From: Comamonadaceae bacterium 2FH
Lineage (GTDB): Bacteria; Pseudomonadota; Gammaproteobacteria; Burkholderiales; Burkholderiaceae_C
Direction: 5' to 3'
Length of the DNA: 64,000 nt
Assembly (NCBI GenBank): GCA_005503335.1
Contig: SCMQ01000001.1
Span: 62,001-126,000 of the forward strand
Under the pieces are notes generated by a model, which ran no database searches, was not told where the DNA came from, and saw nothing but the letters and a program-made list of their open reading frames with translations. The position numbers were made by a program, and so were the translations under genes. Positions 53,574 to 62,552 of the stretch are shown piece after piece (positions within the stretch are counted from its first letter, which is position 1; each line of letters starts with the position of its first letter).

Positions 53574-54359
53574 GTGGATCTCCAACTACGAGGAACCGTG
53601 GTCCTCATCACGGGCGGTAGCAAGGGAATTGGCTTCGAATGCGCGCGCGCCTTCGCGCGCGAGGGAGCACGCGTCGCGATCGCCGCACGAAATCCGGTGA
53701 CTCTGGCAGCGGCCGTTGACTCGCTCCAGTCCGAAGGCATCCAGGCTCACGCCGAGTGCGTGGATTTGCGCGACGCCACCTCGCTGAATGCGGCCGTGGG
53801 ACGCATCGAGGCCGCAGTGGGGCCGATCGGCGTCTTGATCAACTCGGCGGGAGCCGCGCGGCATCACACCCCCGACAGCACCGACTCTGAGCGCTGGCTC
53901 GCGGCGATGCAGGACAAATACCTGCCGTATGTCCACGCCATGGACGCCGTCGTGCCGCGCATGGCGGCCCGCGGCACAGGCGCGGTGGTGAACATCGTCG
54001 GGACGGGCGGAAAAGTGGCAAGCGTGACGCACATGGCTGGCGGAGCCGCGAATGCCGCGCTCATGCTGGTCTCCGCAGCGTTTGCCAAGGCCTGGGGCCC
54101 CAAGGGCGTCCGCGTGAACGTCATCAATCCCGGCGCCACCGAAACGCAGCGGCTTTCAGCGCAGCTGGAAGTCAAGGCGGCTGCATCCGGTAAGTCTGTC
54201 GGGGAAATCCGCGCCGAGGCCGCGTCGAGCATCCCGCTGGGACGCTACGGGGCTCCGCGGGATGTCGCAGCCACGGCGGTGTTCCTGGCTTCCGCGCCGG
54301 CCTCTTATATCAATGGCGCAAGCGTCGCCGTCGACGGCGGCACGACATCGTTACCCTGA
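53574..54359 (+). CDS. SDR-family protein lacking the catalytic Tyr and Lys
   Basis: A 261-residue SDR-fold protein starting at GTG 53574. LRGTVVLITGGSKGIGFECA has the cofactor loop, and INSAGAARHHT replaces NNAG. IVGTGGKV stands at the Ser region. Where SDRs have YxxxK, the sequence is THMAGGAANAALMLVSAAFA, so Tyr is Gly and Lys is Asn. The rest of the fold is complete (NVINPGATETQRL, VAVDGGTTSLP), with no frameshift. NAD(P) may still bind, but standard SDR catalysis should not work. The next gene starts 8 bp after its stop. Confidence 0.88.
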   Translation: MDLQLRGTVVLITGGSKGIGFECARAFAREGARVAIAARNPVTLAAAVDSLQSEGIQAHAECVDLRDATSLNAAVGRIEAAVGPIGVLINSAGAARHHTPDSTDSERWLAAMQDKYLPYVHAMDAVVPRMAARGTGAVVNIVGTGGKVASVTHMAGGAANAALMLVSAAFAKAWGPKGVRVNVINPGATETQRLSAQLEVKAAASGKSVGEIRAEAASSIPLGRYGAPRDVAATAVFLASAPASYINGASVAVDGGTTSLP

Positions 54360-54367
54360 GGCGGGAA

Positions 54368-55769
54368 ATGGAAAGCATCAGTCGCCGGCTGTCGAACTGG
54401 GTCGCAGGCCTCTCGTACGAGCAACTGCCTGACGAGGTCCTGGACCGGGCCCGAGGCGTGCTTCTCCAGGGTCTTTCGTCCGCACTCATGGGACACGACC
54501 AGCCGGAGACCCGACTGGCCATCCGGCTGGTGGAGGAGGAGGAGTCCGGGGGGCGTTGCACAGCCCTGGTGGACGGCCGGCGATTTACGCGAGCGGGTGC
54601 AGCTTTCGTGAACGCCGAAATGATGCTCAGCGGGGGGCAAGTGGGACACCTTTCGCATGGTCACGCATCCGGGGTGTGCAGTCTTGCCGGCGGCGCTGGC
54701 GGCCGCCGAAACGACGAGCTGCTCGGGCCGAACGTTCCTGACGGGCGTCGTGGCGGGCTACGAAGTTATGCTTCGCATGGCGTCGGACTTCGTTCCGACG
54801 GTGATGGCGCGCGGCTTCCACGCCGGTCCGGTCTTCGGCATCTTCGGCGCCGCCGTGGCGGCGGCCAAGATCATGGGGCTGTCGGCAGACGAGGTCCACG
54901 GCGCGATCGCACAGTGTGTGAATCTTGCCTCGGGGAACCTGGAATGCGCCCGCGGCGGCGGGCGCGCCATGCGCGAGGGCGCGGCGGTGCGCAATGCGCT
55001 GCTGGCCGTTGCCCTGGCGCGGCAGGGACTTCCCTCGGCCGAGTCGGTTCTGGAAGGACCTGCAGGCTTCTACCACTCGTACGCTGGATCGAGGGAAGGG
55101 CGGCTCACCTACAGCTTTACCGGCGAGCTGCTCGCCGACCTCGGCCGAATCACCGATGGCCTGGGCGCTCAGTGGCGGCTGCTTGAGACATTGTTTCGCG
55201 TCTACTCCACCCCCGGTTACAACGTCGCGCACGTAGATGTCACCGCGGCGCTCTGTGAGCGCGACGACATCCGACCGGAAGACGTCGCCCGAATCGAATG
55301 CGTGGTGAACTGGCTGGAGACCCAGTACCCTAGCCCAGCGTTCCCATCACGCCGCACGGACCTGGCTCCGGGCCGCGAGCGGCCTCATTACTATGCTGCG
55401 CATGCCGTTCTCACCCGCGGCTTTCCTGTCACCAAGGATGTCGTGCGCCGGATCGGCGAGCCAGACCCCGCGGGCCTGTCCGAAATGATGGCAAGAGTGC
55501 GCGTGGTGCCGTCCCATACTCAGCCGCTGTTCGCGCCTCGCGTGACGATCTTCACCAAGGATGGCATAGCCCATTGCCTCGAGGGAACGGGCCAGGAATT
55601 CATGCTGGACTACGACACGCTGGCATCGAGGCTCGCACCGCTGGGCGACGTGGCTCCGATCGGCAAAGCGCAGTACGACCGCCTCGCACGTGAGTGCCGC
55701 CTCATCGATGGCGCGGCAGACATTTCCGGACTGATCGCGCTCACCTGCCCGCTTCGCTCCGCCCGGTAA
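54368..55769 (+). pseudogene. MmgE/PrpD family gene with a frameshift in a G6 tract
   Basis: The first frame encodes MESISRRLSNWVAGLSYEQL through AAFVNAEMMLSGG, then meets six Gs at 54634-54639. From there similarity continues in another frame: KWDTFRMVTHPGCAVLPAAL and FLTGVVAGYEVMLRMASDFV, down to the stop at 55769. Joined, the protein is about 465 residues, normal for the family. A 1-nt change in the homopolymer restores it, so this is either a sequencing error, a phase-variable tract or a recent mutation. It is likely cotranscribed with the SDR before it. Confidence 0.75.
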
Positions 55770-55842
55770 CGCGCAACGTCCTCTCAAGCGGCTCAAAGCG
55801 CGGATCACTCGATAGATTTTCCGTGCCGGCGCGCCCCAAAAT

Positions 55843-55890
55843 GGTTTCGGTGAGTGAAACCTATGACATCTGGTGGAACCTGCGTATAAT
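55843..55890 (+). promoter_or_regulatory. Sigma-70-like promoter with an adjacent inverted-repeat operator
   Basis: ATGACA (55863-55868) and TATAAT (55885-55890) are 16 bp apart. GGTTTC-N7-GAAACC (55843-55861) overlaps the upstream edge of the -35 box. Transcription would begin near 55897, giving an 80-nt leader before the SDR start at 55979. This is the clearest classical promoter in the window, and it restarts transcription after the frameshifted PrpD. Confidence 0.6.
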
Positions 55891-55978
55891 TTCCGATGGG
55901 GATACGAGAGACTATCCAGATGTATTTGGCGTCGTCGACGTCGGGACAAGGCAACAGAGATCGAAGGAAAGGTCAACA

Positions 55979-56722
55979 ATGGCTCAGCTATCAGGAAAGA
56001 AGGTTCTTATCACGGGTGCTTTGGGCACAATCGGGCGCGCGATGGTGTCACGATTTGCCGAAGAAGGCGCCGCAGTCATCGCACTCGACCGCCCGGGCAT
56101 CCCGGGCGCTCAGGCCACGCTGGACCAGCTAGCCAAGGATGTGCGGTATTTCGGCTGCGATCTGAACAAATTGGCGGCTACCGAAGCATCGGTGTCCGAC
56201 TTGGCGGACGAAGTGGGCGGGATCGACATCCTTGTCAACAACGCGGCCCTCGTCATCATGAAGCCTTTCGAGCAGTTTTCGATCGAGGAATATGAGGATC
56301 AGGTCCGGATCAATTCGTCTGCAGCCTTCGTGTTGGCACGCGCCTGCAGCCGGGCTATGAAGGAACGCAAGTACGGAAAGATTGTCAATGTGACTTCGCT
56401 GACGCTCACCGGCCGTTGGGATGGTTACGTGCCCTACATCGCCTCGAAGGGCGCTATGTTCGGTCTGATCAAGGGCCTGGCGCGCGAACTTGGTGCTCAC
56501 GGCGTCAACGTGAACGGCATTTCTCCCGGTGCGGTGATTTCGGAGGCGGAGTTCCGCGACCGCGCTGATACCCGCGAGCAATATCACAACTGGATCCTCG
56601 AGAACCAAAGCCTCAAACGGCGGATCGAGGCAGTCGATATTGCCAACCTCGCCGTCTTCTTGTCCTCCCCGCAGTCCGACCTGATTACGGGCCAGAACAT
56701 CCAGATAGATGGCGGCTGGTAA
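55979..56722 (+). CDS. Short-chain dehydrogenase/reductase
   Basis: A 247-residue SDR. LITGALGTIGRAMVSRFAEE is the cofactor loop, LVNNAALVIMKPF the NNA block (Gly replaced by Ala), NVTSLTLTG the Ser and PYIASKGAMFG the YxxxK. ITGQNIQIDGGW closes the protein. The ATG at 55979 follows GGAAAGGTCAACA and is preferred over the long upstream frame that runs into the previous gene's tail. It is driven by the promoter at 55863-55890 and precedes the SMP-30-like lactonase by 80 bp. Confidence 0.92.
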   Translation: MAQLSGKKVLITGALGTIGRAMVSRFAEEGAAVIALDRPGIPGAQATLDQLAKDVRYFGCDLNKLAATEASVSDLADEVGGIDILVNNAALVIMKPFEQFSIEEYEDQVRINSSAAFVLARACSRAMKERKYGKIVNVTSLTLTGRWDGYVPYIASKGAMFGLIKGLARELGAHGVNVNGISPGAVISEAEFRDRADTREQYHNWILENQSLKRRIEAVDIANLAVFLSSPQSDLITGQNIQIDGGW

Positions 56723-56802
56723 GACCGACTCACGGCCGCTCGGACAGCCGGCCGGAACGCGCCGCCATGATGCCTTGGCCTGAAAACGATCTGGAGGAGC
56801 AC

Positions 56803-57651
56803 ATGACGAAACACCATCCTTCGCTTTTCGCCGAGGATTTCATCTTCCTCGAGGCGCCGCGTTGGCACGCGAATCGGCTTTGGGTTTCGGATGTCTTCGA
56901 CCACACCGTCTACGCTCTTGACCCGGACGGCAGTCGGCAGAAGATCTGCGAAGTCCCGCATCGGCCGTCGGGCCTTGGCTTTTTGCCGGATGGCACCCTG
57001 ATCGTCGTATCCTCCAAGGACCGCAAGCTGATGAGGATCGTTGGCAATTCCATTGCGGAATACGCCGATCTCTCCGGGATGGCTTCGGGCGACGTCAACG
57101 ACTTTGCCGTCGACCGGCACGGCCGGATCTATGTCGGCAACTTCGGCTATGACTACGACGCTGGCGAGCCAAGGGCGCTGACGGACCTTCATCGGGTCGA
57201 TCGCGACGGGTCGATCAGCGTTGCGGCGACGGGTTTGGACTTCCCGAACGGATCGGTGATCATCAATGAGGGAAAGACCCTGGTCGTGGCGGAGACCTGG
57301 CTTGGGCGGCTGACAGCCTTTGATATCGACGAAGAAGGAAAACTCGGCAATCGTCGCATCTTTGCCGATCTGGGAACGCGTGAGCCCGACGGGATCTGCG
57401 CCGACGCCGCTGGTGCGATTTGGGTCGGCTGTTTCAATACGGGCGAGTTCCTTCGTGTTCTGGACGGCGGGACCATCACGGACATCATTGCGTTCGACGG
57501 TCGAGCCGTTTCCTGCACGTTGGGGGGAGCGGACGGGCGTCAGCTGTTTTGCACTGTCTATCGCGGCACGCTCGACGAGCTGATCGCACGCAAGAGGAAC
57601 GGCGCTGTGTTCAATGTCCAGGTTGACGTGCCGGGCCCGGCTTCTTCATGA
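56803..57651 (+). CDS. SMP-30/gluconolactonase-family beta-propeller lactonase
   Basis: A 282-residue six-bladed propeller. The metal-binding Glu is in FLEAPRWHANRLWVSDVFDH near residue 20. SGDVNDFAVDRHGRIYVGNF carries the Asn/Asp set, and GLDFPNGSVIINEGKTLVVA the next ligand. EPDGICADAAGAIWVGCF holds the last Asp. It would hydrolyse a lactone made by the preceding SDR. The ATG at 56803 follows CTGGAGGAGCAC. Confidence 0.9.
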   Translation: MTKHHPSLFAEDFIFLEAPRWHANRLWVSDVFDHTVYALDPDGSRQKICEVPHRPSGLGFLPDGTLIVVSSKDRKLMRIVGNSIAEYADLSGMASGDVNDFAVDRHGRIYVGNFGYDYDAGEPRALTDLHRVDRDGSISVAATGLDFPNGSVIINEGKTLVVAETWLGRLTAFDIDEEGKLGNRRIFADLGTREPDGICADAAGAIWVGCFNTGEFLRVLDGGTITDIIAFDGRAVSCTLGGADGRQLFCTVYRGTLDELIARKRNGAVFNVQVDVPGPASS

Positions 57652-57880
57652 GCCTGAAGGCGTTCGGCGCCAGGTTGCGGCCTTGCTCCTCCGCACTTGA
57701 GCCTCAACCTGCGAAATTGCTGTGCGATTTAGACCTGCCATGGAAGTGACGCGGTGACTGGAGCGGCAGTTTCCGAGACCCGGCATACCAAGTGGAGAAA
57801 AGCAAGAGCATAGGAATGCATTCCCAGCTTGAGTCCTTGAGGCCAGGCTTTTTGAGCGAAGTATTGGAGGCGATTCGGAA

Positions 57881-59704
57881 ATGAAGATCGGATACATTGG
57901 ACTGGGCGCTCTGGGTAGTGAGCTCGCGCGGCGTTTTCTGCGAGAGCACGAACTCTGCGTCTGGGACATCAACGCGGTAGCCGTTGAGGAGTTCAGGAAG
58001 CTCGGCGCGAGGGTTGCGCCGACGGCGAAGGAATTGGCTAGGCAGAGCGAGGTGGTCTTGCTGTGCCTGCCGCGCAGTTCCGATGTACGCCAAGCCATCT
58101 TTGGACCCGGTGGATTGGCTGAAGGGCTTTCAGCGGGCCAGCTCGTGGTCGACCAGACCAGTGGCGTGCCGAGTGAGACTCGGGCGATGGCCGTGCAGCT
58201 TGCCGAGCGCGGCGTGGCGATGCTGGACGCAGCTGTGTCCGCCAGCCCCCATGTTGTTGCACAAGGCAGTGCCATCCTCATGGTCGCGGGTCCGGACGAC
58301 GTGTATGAGAGAGCGCTTCCCGTCCTGCAGGCCATTACGCAGACGGTCTACCGTTGCGGCACGCGGGTGGGCGATGGCCAAGCCATGAAGATGGTCAATA
58401 ACGCTATGAACGCAGGTTGCCGGCTGGGCACACTGGAGCTCGTCGCAATGGGCAGGAAGGCAGGGCTATCACTGGAGTGCATGACCGACGTGCTCAATAA
58501 GGGAGGAGCACGCAACCAGACGACGGAAAAGATGCTGCCGGCGATTGCTCAAGGCAAGTCGTCAACCAACTTCGCGCTGTCGCTGATGCTCAAGGATGTG
58601 GATCAGGCAGTCATGCTGGGGATGGATGTGGGTGCGCCCATGCCCGTTACCAGCATCGTGCGCGGCCTGCTGCAGATCGGCACCAACACACTGGGCGACA
58701 AGGCTCGTCTGGAGGACATGATCGGGCTGATCGAATCGATGGCAGCGACGCGCCTGGCGTCGCCTGTCGAGACGGTCGATGCCTCGAGCGTGCAGCCGGT
58801 CTCGCGAGACCTCGACAGTTTACGGGTAGGTTACGTCGGACTGGGCGCCATGGGCGGTGCGCTGGCGCGGCGGCTGATGCAATCCCGCAAGCTGCACGTC
58901 TACGATGCCAGTCCTGACGTCGCCAAGCAGTTCGAGGCCGAGGGCGCGGTGGTCGCTCCGAGCCTGCCGGCGCTGGCCCGGGCCTGTGACGTGATCATGA
59001 TGTGCCTGCCGACGTCGGCGCATGTTCGCGAAGCGCTGTTCGGGCAGGATGGTCTGTCGGCAGGCTTGTCCGAGGGCAGTATCGTCGTGGACCAGACCAG
59101 TGGTGCGCCCGACGAGACACGGCGCCTCGCCGTTGAATTGCAGGCGATGGGTGTCGCCATGGTCGATGCACCGGTCACCGGTGTTCCGCAGAGCGCCGCT
59201 TCGGGAACGATTGCGATCATGCCCGGGGGCGATCCACACGCCTATGCCCAGGTGAAAGGCATCCTCCGGTCCATCAGCCCGAACGTTGTTTATTGCGGCC
59301 AGGTTGGCAACGGACACGTGGTCAAACTTGTCAACAATGCTGTCGCCGCAGCCTGCCGGGCTGTGACCTACGAGTGCGTCGCGGCCGGATTCAAGTACGG
59401 CCTGGAGTTGAAGGTCATGTCCGAGGTGCTCAACAAGGGCTCAGGCTGGAGTGCTGCGCTGCAAAAAATCTCGTCGGTGCTCGTGTCGGGGGCGGCTCTG
59501 TCAAATTTCCAGATTCAGTTGATGGTCAAGGACTTGAAGCTGGCGGCTGGGCTGGGCATTGCTTCTGGGGCGCCGATGATGATTTCGAACGCGGCGCGCA
59601 GCCTCTTCGAGGCGGGTGCCAACGAGCTCGGAGGGGGCACAAGCATAGAAGAAATGACACGGCTTTACGAGGCCATGTCGGGTATCAAGTTCAAGTCGGC
59701 TTAG
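57881..59704 (+). CDS. Tandem fusion of two 3-hydroxyisobutyrate dehydrogenase-like domains
   Basis: A 607-residue protein, twice the normal length. Domain 1 (about 1-295) starts MKIGYIGLGALGSELARRFL; its substrate motif is altered to DAAVSASPHVV, while the catalytic Lys is present in GQAMKMVNNAMNAG near residue 170. A linker of about 18 residues rich in Ser, Val and Asp follows. Domain 2 (about 313-607) starts LRVGYVGLGAMGGALARRLM, has DAPVTGVPQSA and Lys in GHVVKLVNNAVAAA near residue 481. Both domains have Rossmann and helical parts. There is no frameshift. The Bug receptor follows after 30 bp. Confidence 0.92.
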   Translation: MKIGYIGLGALGSELARRFLREHELCVWDINAVAVEEFRKLGARVAPTAKELARQSEVVLLCLPRSSDVRQAIFGPGGLAEGLSAGQLVVDQTSGVPSETRAMAVQLAERGVAMLDAAVSASPHVVAQGSAILMVAGPDDVYERALPVLQAITQTVYRCGTRVGDGQAMKMVNNAMNAGCRLGTLELVAMGRKAGLSLECMTDVLNKGGARNQTTEKMLPAIAQGKSSTNFALSLMLKDVDQAVMLGMDVGAPMPVTSIVRGLLQIGTNTLGDKARLEDMIGLIESMAATRLASPVETVDASSVQPVSRDLDSLRVGYVGLGAMGGALARRLMQSRKLHVYDASPDVAKQFEAEGAVVAPSLPALARACDVIMMCLPTSAHVREALFGQDGLSAGLSEGSIVVDQTSGAPDETRRLAVELQAMGVAMVDAPVTGVPQSAASGTIAIMPGGDPHAYAQVKGILRSISPNVVYCGQVGNGHVVKLVNNAVAAACRAVTYECVAAGFKYGLELKVMSEVLNKGSGWSAALQKISSVLVSGAALSNFQIQLMVKDLKLAAGLGIASGAPMMISNAARSLFEAGANELGGGTSIEEMTRLYEAMSGIKFKSA

Positions 59705-59734
59705 CTTTCATCAGCAAATCAGGAGACTGCCTCT

Positions 59735-60709
59735 ATGAAAAAATCGATATTACGCCACTTGGGCGCCGCCATGCTGGCGCTGGTCGGTGCCCATTCCACC
59801 TTCGCGGCGGATCCGTTTCCGACGCGGCCGGTGCGCATCATCGTGAACACGGCGCCCGGAGGTTTGACGGACGTCGTCACGCGTCTGGTCGCCCAGCACA
59901 TGGGCGACTACCTGAAGCAATCGGTCGTTGTCGAGAACCGCGCCGGTGGCGACGGGTTGATCGGCATCCGCGCTGTCAAGACGGCACCCGCAGATGGCTA
60001 TACCCTGCTGGCCGCGGCAGGTACGATTGCGCAGCAGATGGCGGTGCGCCAGGATCCTGGGTACGACCTCCTGAAGGACTTCACCGGCATTGGGATCATG
60101 GGCCGGTCCCCGTTTCTCATGGTGGTCGCGCCCACGCAGCCTGACAAGACGATGGCGGACTTCGTTGCGCGCGCAAAGGCCAATCCCGGCAAGCTGTCTT
60201 ATGCGTCGGCCGGGGTGGGCACGGTGCCGCATTTCGCGGCAGAGCGCTTATTGCGGCAGGTCGACGTGAAGGTCATGCACGTACCGTACAAGGGAAATGC
60301 CGCCGCGATGCCTGACGTGATGAGCGGGCGCGTAGACATGATCCTGGAGGCTTATGGCAGCAGCAGTGCCAAGATCAAGGCGGGGCAGTTGAGGGTACTG
60401 GGCGTGACATCGGCTGCACGGGTTGCGGCGCTGCCCGATGTCCCGACGATCGCGGAGCAGGGCGTATCCAACTACAGCTACTACACCTGGCTGTGTCTCG
60501 TCGCGCCAGCGGGAACGCCGAGCGACGTTGTGCAGCGCCTATCGGCTGCTCTGCGCAGCGCCGTCTCCAGCAAGGAGATGAAGGAGCGCTTCCGCAATGA
60601 CGGTATGGAAGCGATGGACTTGACTGGAGAACAGTTCAACCAGTTCCTGGCGCGTGAAGTGGCGCACAACCACAAGCTCGTGACTGAGCTTGGTGTGGAA
60701 AAGCAGTAG
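59735..60709 (+). CDS. Bug-family (TctC) periplasmic solute receptor
   Basis: A 324-residue receptor with a Sec signal (MKKSILRHLGAAMLALVGAH, cleavage near TFAAD). FPTRPVRIIVNTAPGGLTDV, VENRAGGDGLIGIRA, APADGYTLLAAAG, YASAGVGTVPHFAAE and HVPYKGNAAAMPDVMSG are family blocks. It sits between the fused hydroxyacid dehydrogenase (30 bp) and the ALDH (62 bp). By position it serves the pathway of the long rightward run. Confidence 0.94.
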   Translation: MKKSILRHLGAAMLALVGAHSTFAADPFPTRPVRIIVNTAPGGLTDVVTRLVAQHMGDYLKQSVVVENRAGGDGLIGIRAVKTAPADGYTLLAAAGTIAQQMAVRQDPGYDLLKDFTGIGIMGRSPFLMVVAPTQPDKTMADFVARAKANPGKLSYASAGVGTVPHFAAERLLRQVDVKVMHVPYKGNAAAMPDVMSGRVDMILEAYGSSSAKIKAGQLRVLGVTSAARVAALPDVPTIAEQGVSNYSYYTWLCLVAPAGTPSDVVQRLSAALRSAVSSKEMKERFRNDGMEAMDLTGEQFNQFLAREVAHNHKLVTELGVEKQ

Positions 60710-60771
60710 ACCTGGGTCGTCGTGATGCAGGCACTCACAAATCAGTTCATCAACCAATCTAGGATCAACAC

Positions 60772-62280
60772 ATGTCAATTTCTCAAAGCGCACCCGGCAG
60801 CGAGGCTGCGATGACACCTGGCCATCGCCAGGCACTGGAATGGTTGCGGCGCGGCCCAAAGCGCCTGCTGATTGGCGGCGAGTGGGTTGATGCCGTTTCG
60901 GGCAAGACATTCAAGACCATCGACCCCGCGACCGAGCAAACGCTGACGGAGGTTGCCGAGGCCGATCGTGCCGACATCGACGCCGCTGTAGCGGCTGCCC
61001 GACGCGCCTTCGAGGCACCGTCATGGGCAGGCATTTCGCCTCATGCGCGCACGCGCTACCTGCTGAAGATTGCCGATGCCATCGAGCAGCATGCTGAAGA
61101 ATTGGCCGTGCTCGAGTCACTGGACATGGGTGCGCCCGTGGCCTCCACCATTGGGCGGGTCGCCTCGGCAGCGGAGCTCTTTCGCTATTACGCTGGCTGG
61201 GCGACGAAGATCCAGGGCACCACCAATCCCTCCGACGCCTCCCGCTTCATCTACATGTTGCGCGAGCCGATGGGTGTGTGCGCACTCATCAATGCCTGGA
61301 ATGTCCCGATCGTGATGGCCGCCACCAAGCTTGCCCCGGCACTGGCGTGTGGCAATACGGCTGTTCTGAAGCCGGCCGAGCAGTCTCCACTGACAACGTT
61401 GCGACTGGGGGAATTGATACAGGAGGCAGGACTGCCTCCGGGGGTCGTGAATATTGTTCCGGGATTCGGCGCCACGGCGGGCGCAGCCATGGCGGAGCAT
61501 CCGGACGTGGACAAGATCGCGTTCACAGGTTCTACCGGGGTGGGCCGGCAGATCATGCAGGCGGCCGCCGGCAACATGAAGAAGGTGACGCTGGAGCTTG
61601 GCGGCAAGTCACCTAACATCATTTTCCCCGACGCAGACCTGGATAAGGCGATCGAGACCGCCGTGGTGGCGTTCTGCAGGAACTCCGGGCAGATCTGCTC
61701 CGCAGGTACGCGGCTCTTCGTCCACGAAAGCCTGCACGACGAGGTCACTGCGCGGGTGGCAAAGATCGCGTCTGGTTACAAAATGGGATCGCCGCTGGTG
61801 CAGGACACTCAGCTTGGCCCCTTGATTTCCGAAAGGCAGATGGAGCGGGTGCTGTCCTATGTCGAGGCGGGCCGACGCGATGGGGCAGAACTGGTGCTGG
61901 GAGGCACGCGCTTTGGCGACGTGGGCTATTTTGTCCAGCCTACCGTCTTCTGCCGTGTGTCGAACGGCATGAGGATTGCCCAGGAGGAGATTTTCGGACC
62001 GGTGCTGTCGATCATCCCGTTCAAGGACGAGGATGACGCTATCTTGAAGGGCAACGACACGGAGTACGGCCTGGCCGCGGCCGTCTGGACGCGGGATGTC
62101 AGTCGGGCGCACAGGGTGGCGCGCGCCCTGAAATCGGGCCGCGTCTGGATCAACACCTATGCGGAAACCGATCCCGTAATGTCGATCGGAGGCTACAAAC
62201 AGTCCGGTTTTGGCCGTGAAATGGGGCCGGAGACGATCGAGGCATACACCCAGACGAAATCTGTTCTTATGCGGTTGTGA
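60772..62280 (+). CDS. NAD(P)-dependent aldehyde dehydrogenase
   Basis: A 502-residue ALDH. LLIGGEWVDAVSGKTFKTID opens the fold, then INAWNVPIVMAATKLAPALA, FTGSTGVG, Glu in ELGGKSPNIIF, Cys in NSGQICSAGTR, and EEIFGPVLSIIPF. TYAETDPVMSIGGYKQSGFG ends the catalytic domain. It is the last catabolic gene before a strong hairpin and the group II intron. The 62281-62528 gap contains no recognised gene. Confidence 0.95.
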   Translation: MSISQSAPGSEAAMTPGHRQALEWLRRGPKRLLIGGEWVDAVSGKTFKTIDPATEQTLTEVAEADRADIDAAVAAARRAFEAPSWAGISPHARTRYLLKIADAIEQHAEELAVLESLDMGAPVASTIGRVASAAELFRYYAGWATKIQGTTNPSDASRFIYMLREPMGVCALINAWNVPIVMAATKLAPALACGNTAVLKPAEQSPLTTLRLGELIQEAGLPPGVVNIVPGFGATAGAAMAEHPDVDKIAFTGSTGVGRQIMQAAAGNMKKVTLELGGKSPNIIFPDADLDKAIETAVVAFCRNSGQICSAGTRLFVHESLHDEVTARVAKIASGYKMGSPLVQDTQLGPLISERQMERVLSYVEAGRRDGAELVLGGTRFGDVGYFVQPTVFCRVSNGMRIAQEEIFGPVLSIIPFKDEDDAILKGNDTEYGLAAAVWTRDVSRAHRVARALKSGRVWINTYAETDPVMSIGGYKQSGFGREMGPETIEAYTQTKSVLMRL

Positions 62281-62528
62281 GAGTGGTCCGACGGGTCCCG
62301 TTGCCTCTGGGCCTGCTGCCCTGGACTCAGGGCAATGGACAACCTCGCCGACCTTTGGGGCAGAGCGCTTCGGCGCCACGGTCAGCGCGATCGCCCGAAG
62401 ATTGGCCGTCTGGCTGACGAATGGCTGTTTCGGGCCCGCATTCTTCATCTTCGCCAGACGCGCGCTTCGATGCTGCCCACCCAAGGCAGGAGCATCATGC
62501 GTGGATCGCGCGCCGGGATCTGTGCGGA

Positions 62529-62552
62529 GGGACGCCTGGTAACAGGCGTCCC
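62529..62552 (+). terminator. Perfect 10-bp hairpin preceding the group II intron
   Basis: GGGACGCCTG pairs perfectly with CAGGCGTCCC around a GTAA loop. It is the natural transcription terminator candidate for the rightward operon, but no U-tract follows: nine bases later the intron begins. Bacterial class C group II introns are known to insert directly after such terminator hairpins, which explains the interrupted tail. Confidence 0.7.

Noticed and set aside
62281-62528. Possible gene remnant after the last ALDH
   Set aside because: Frames on both strands are open, but I recognise no family block; treated as spacer.
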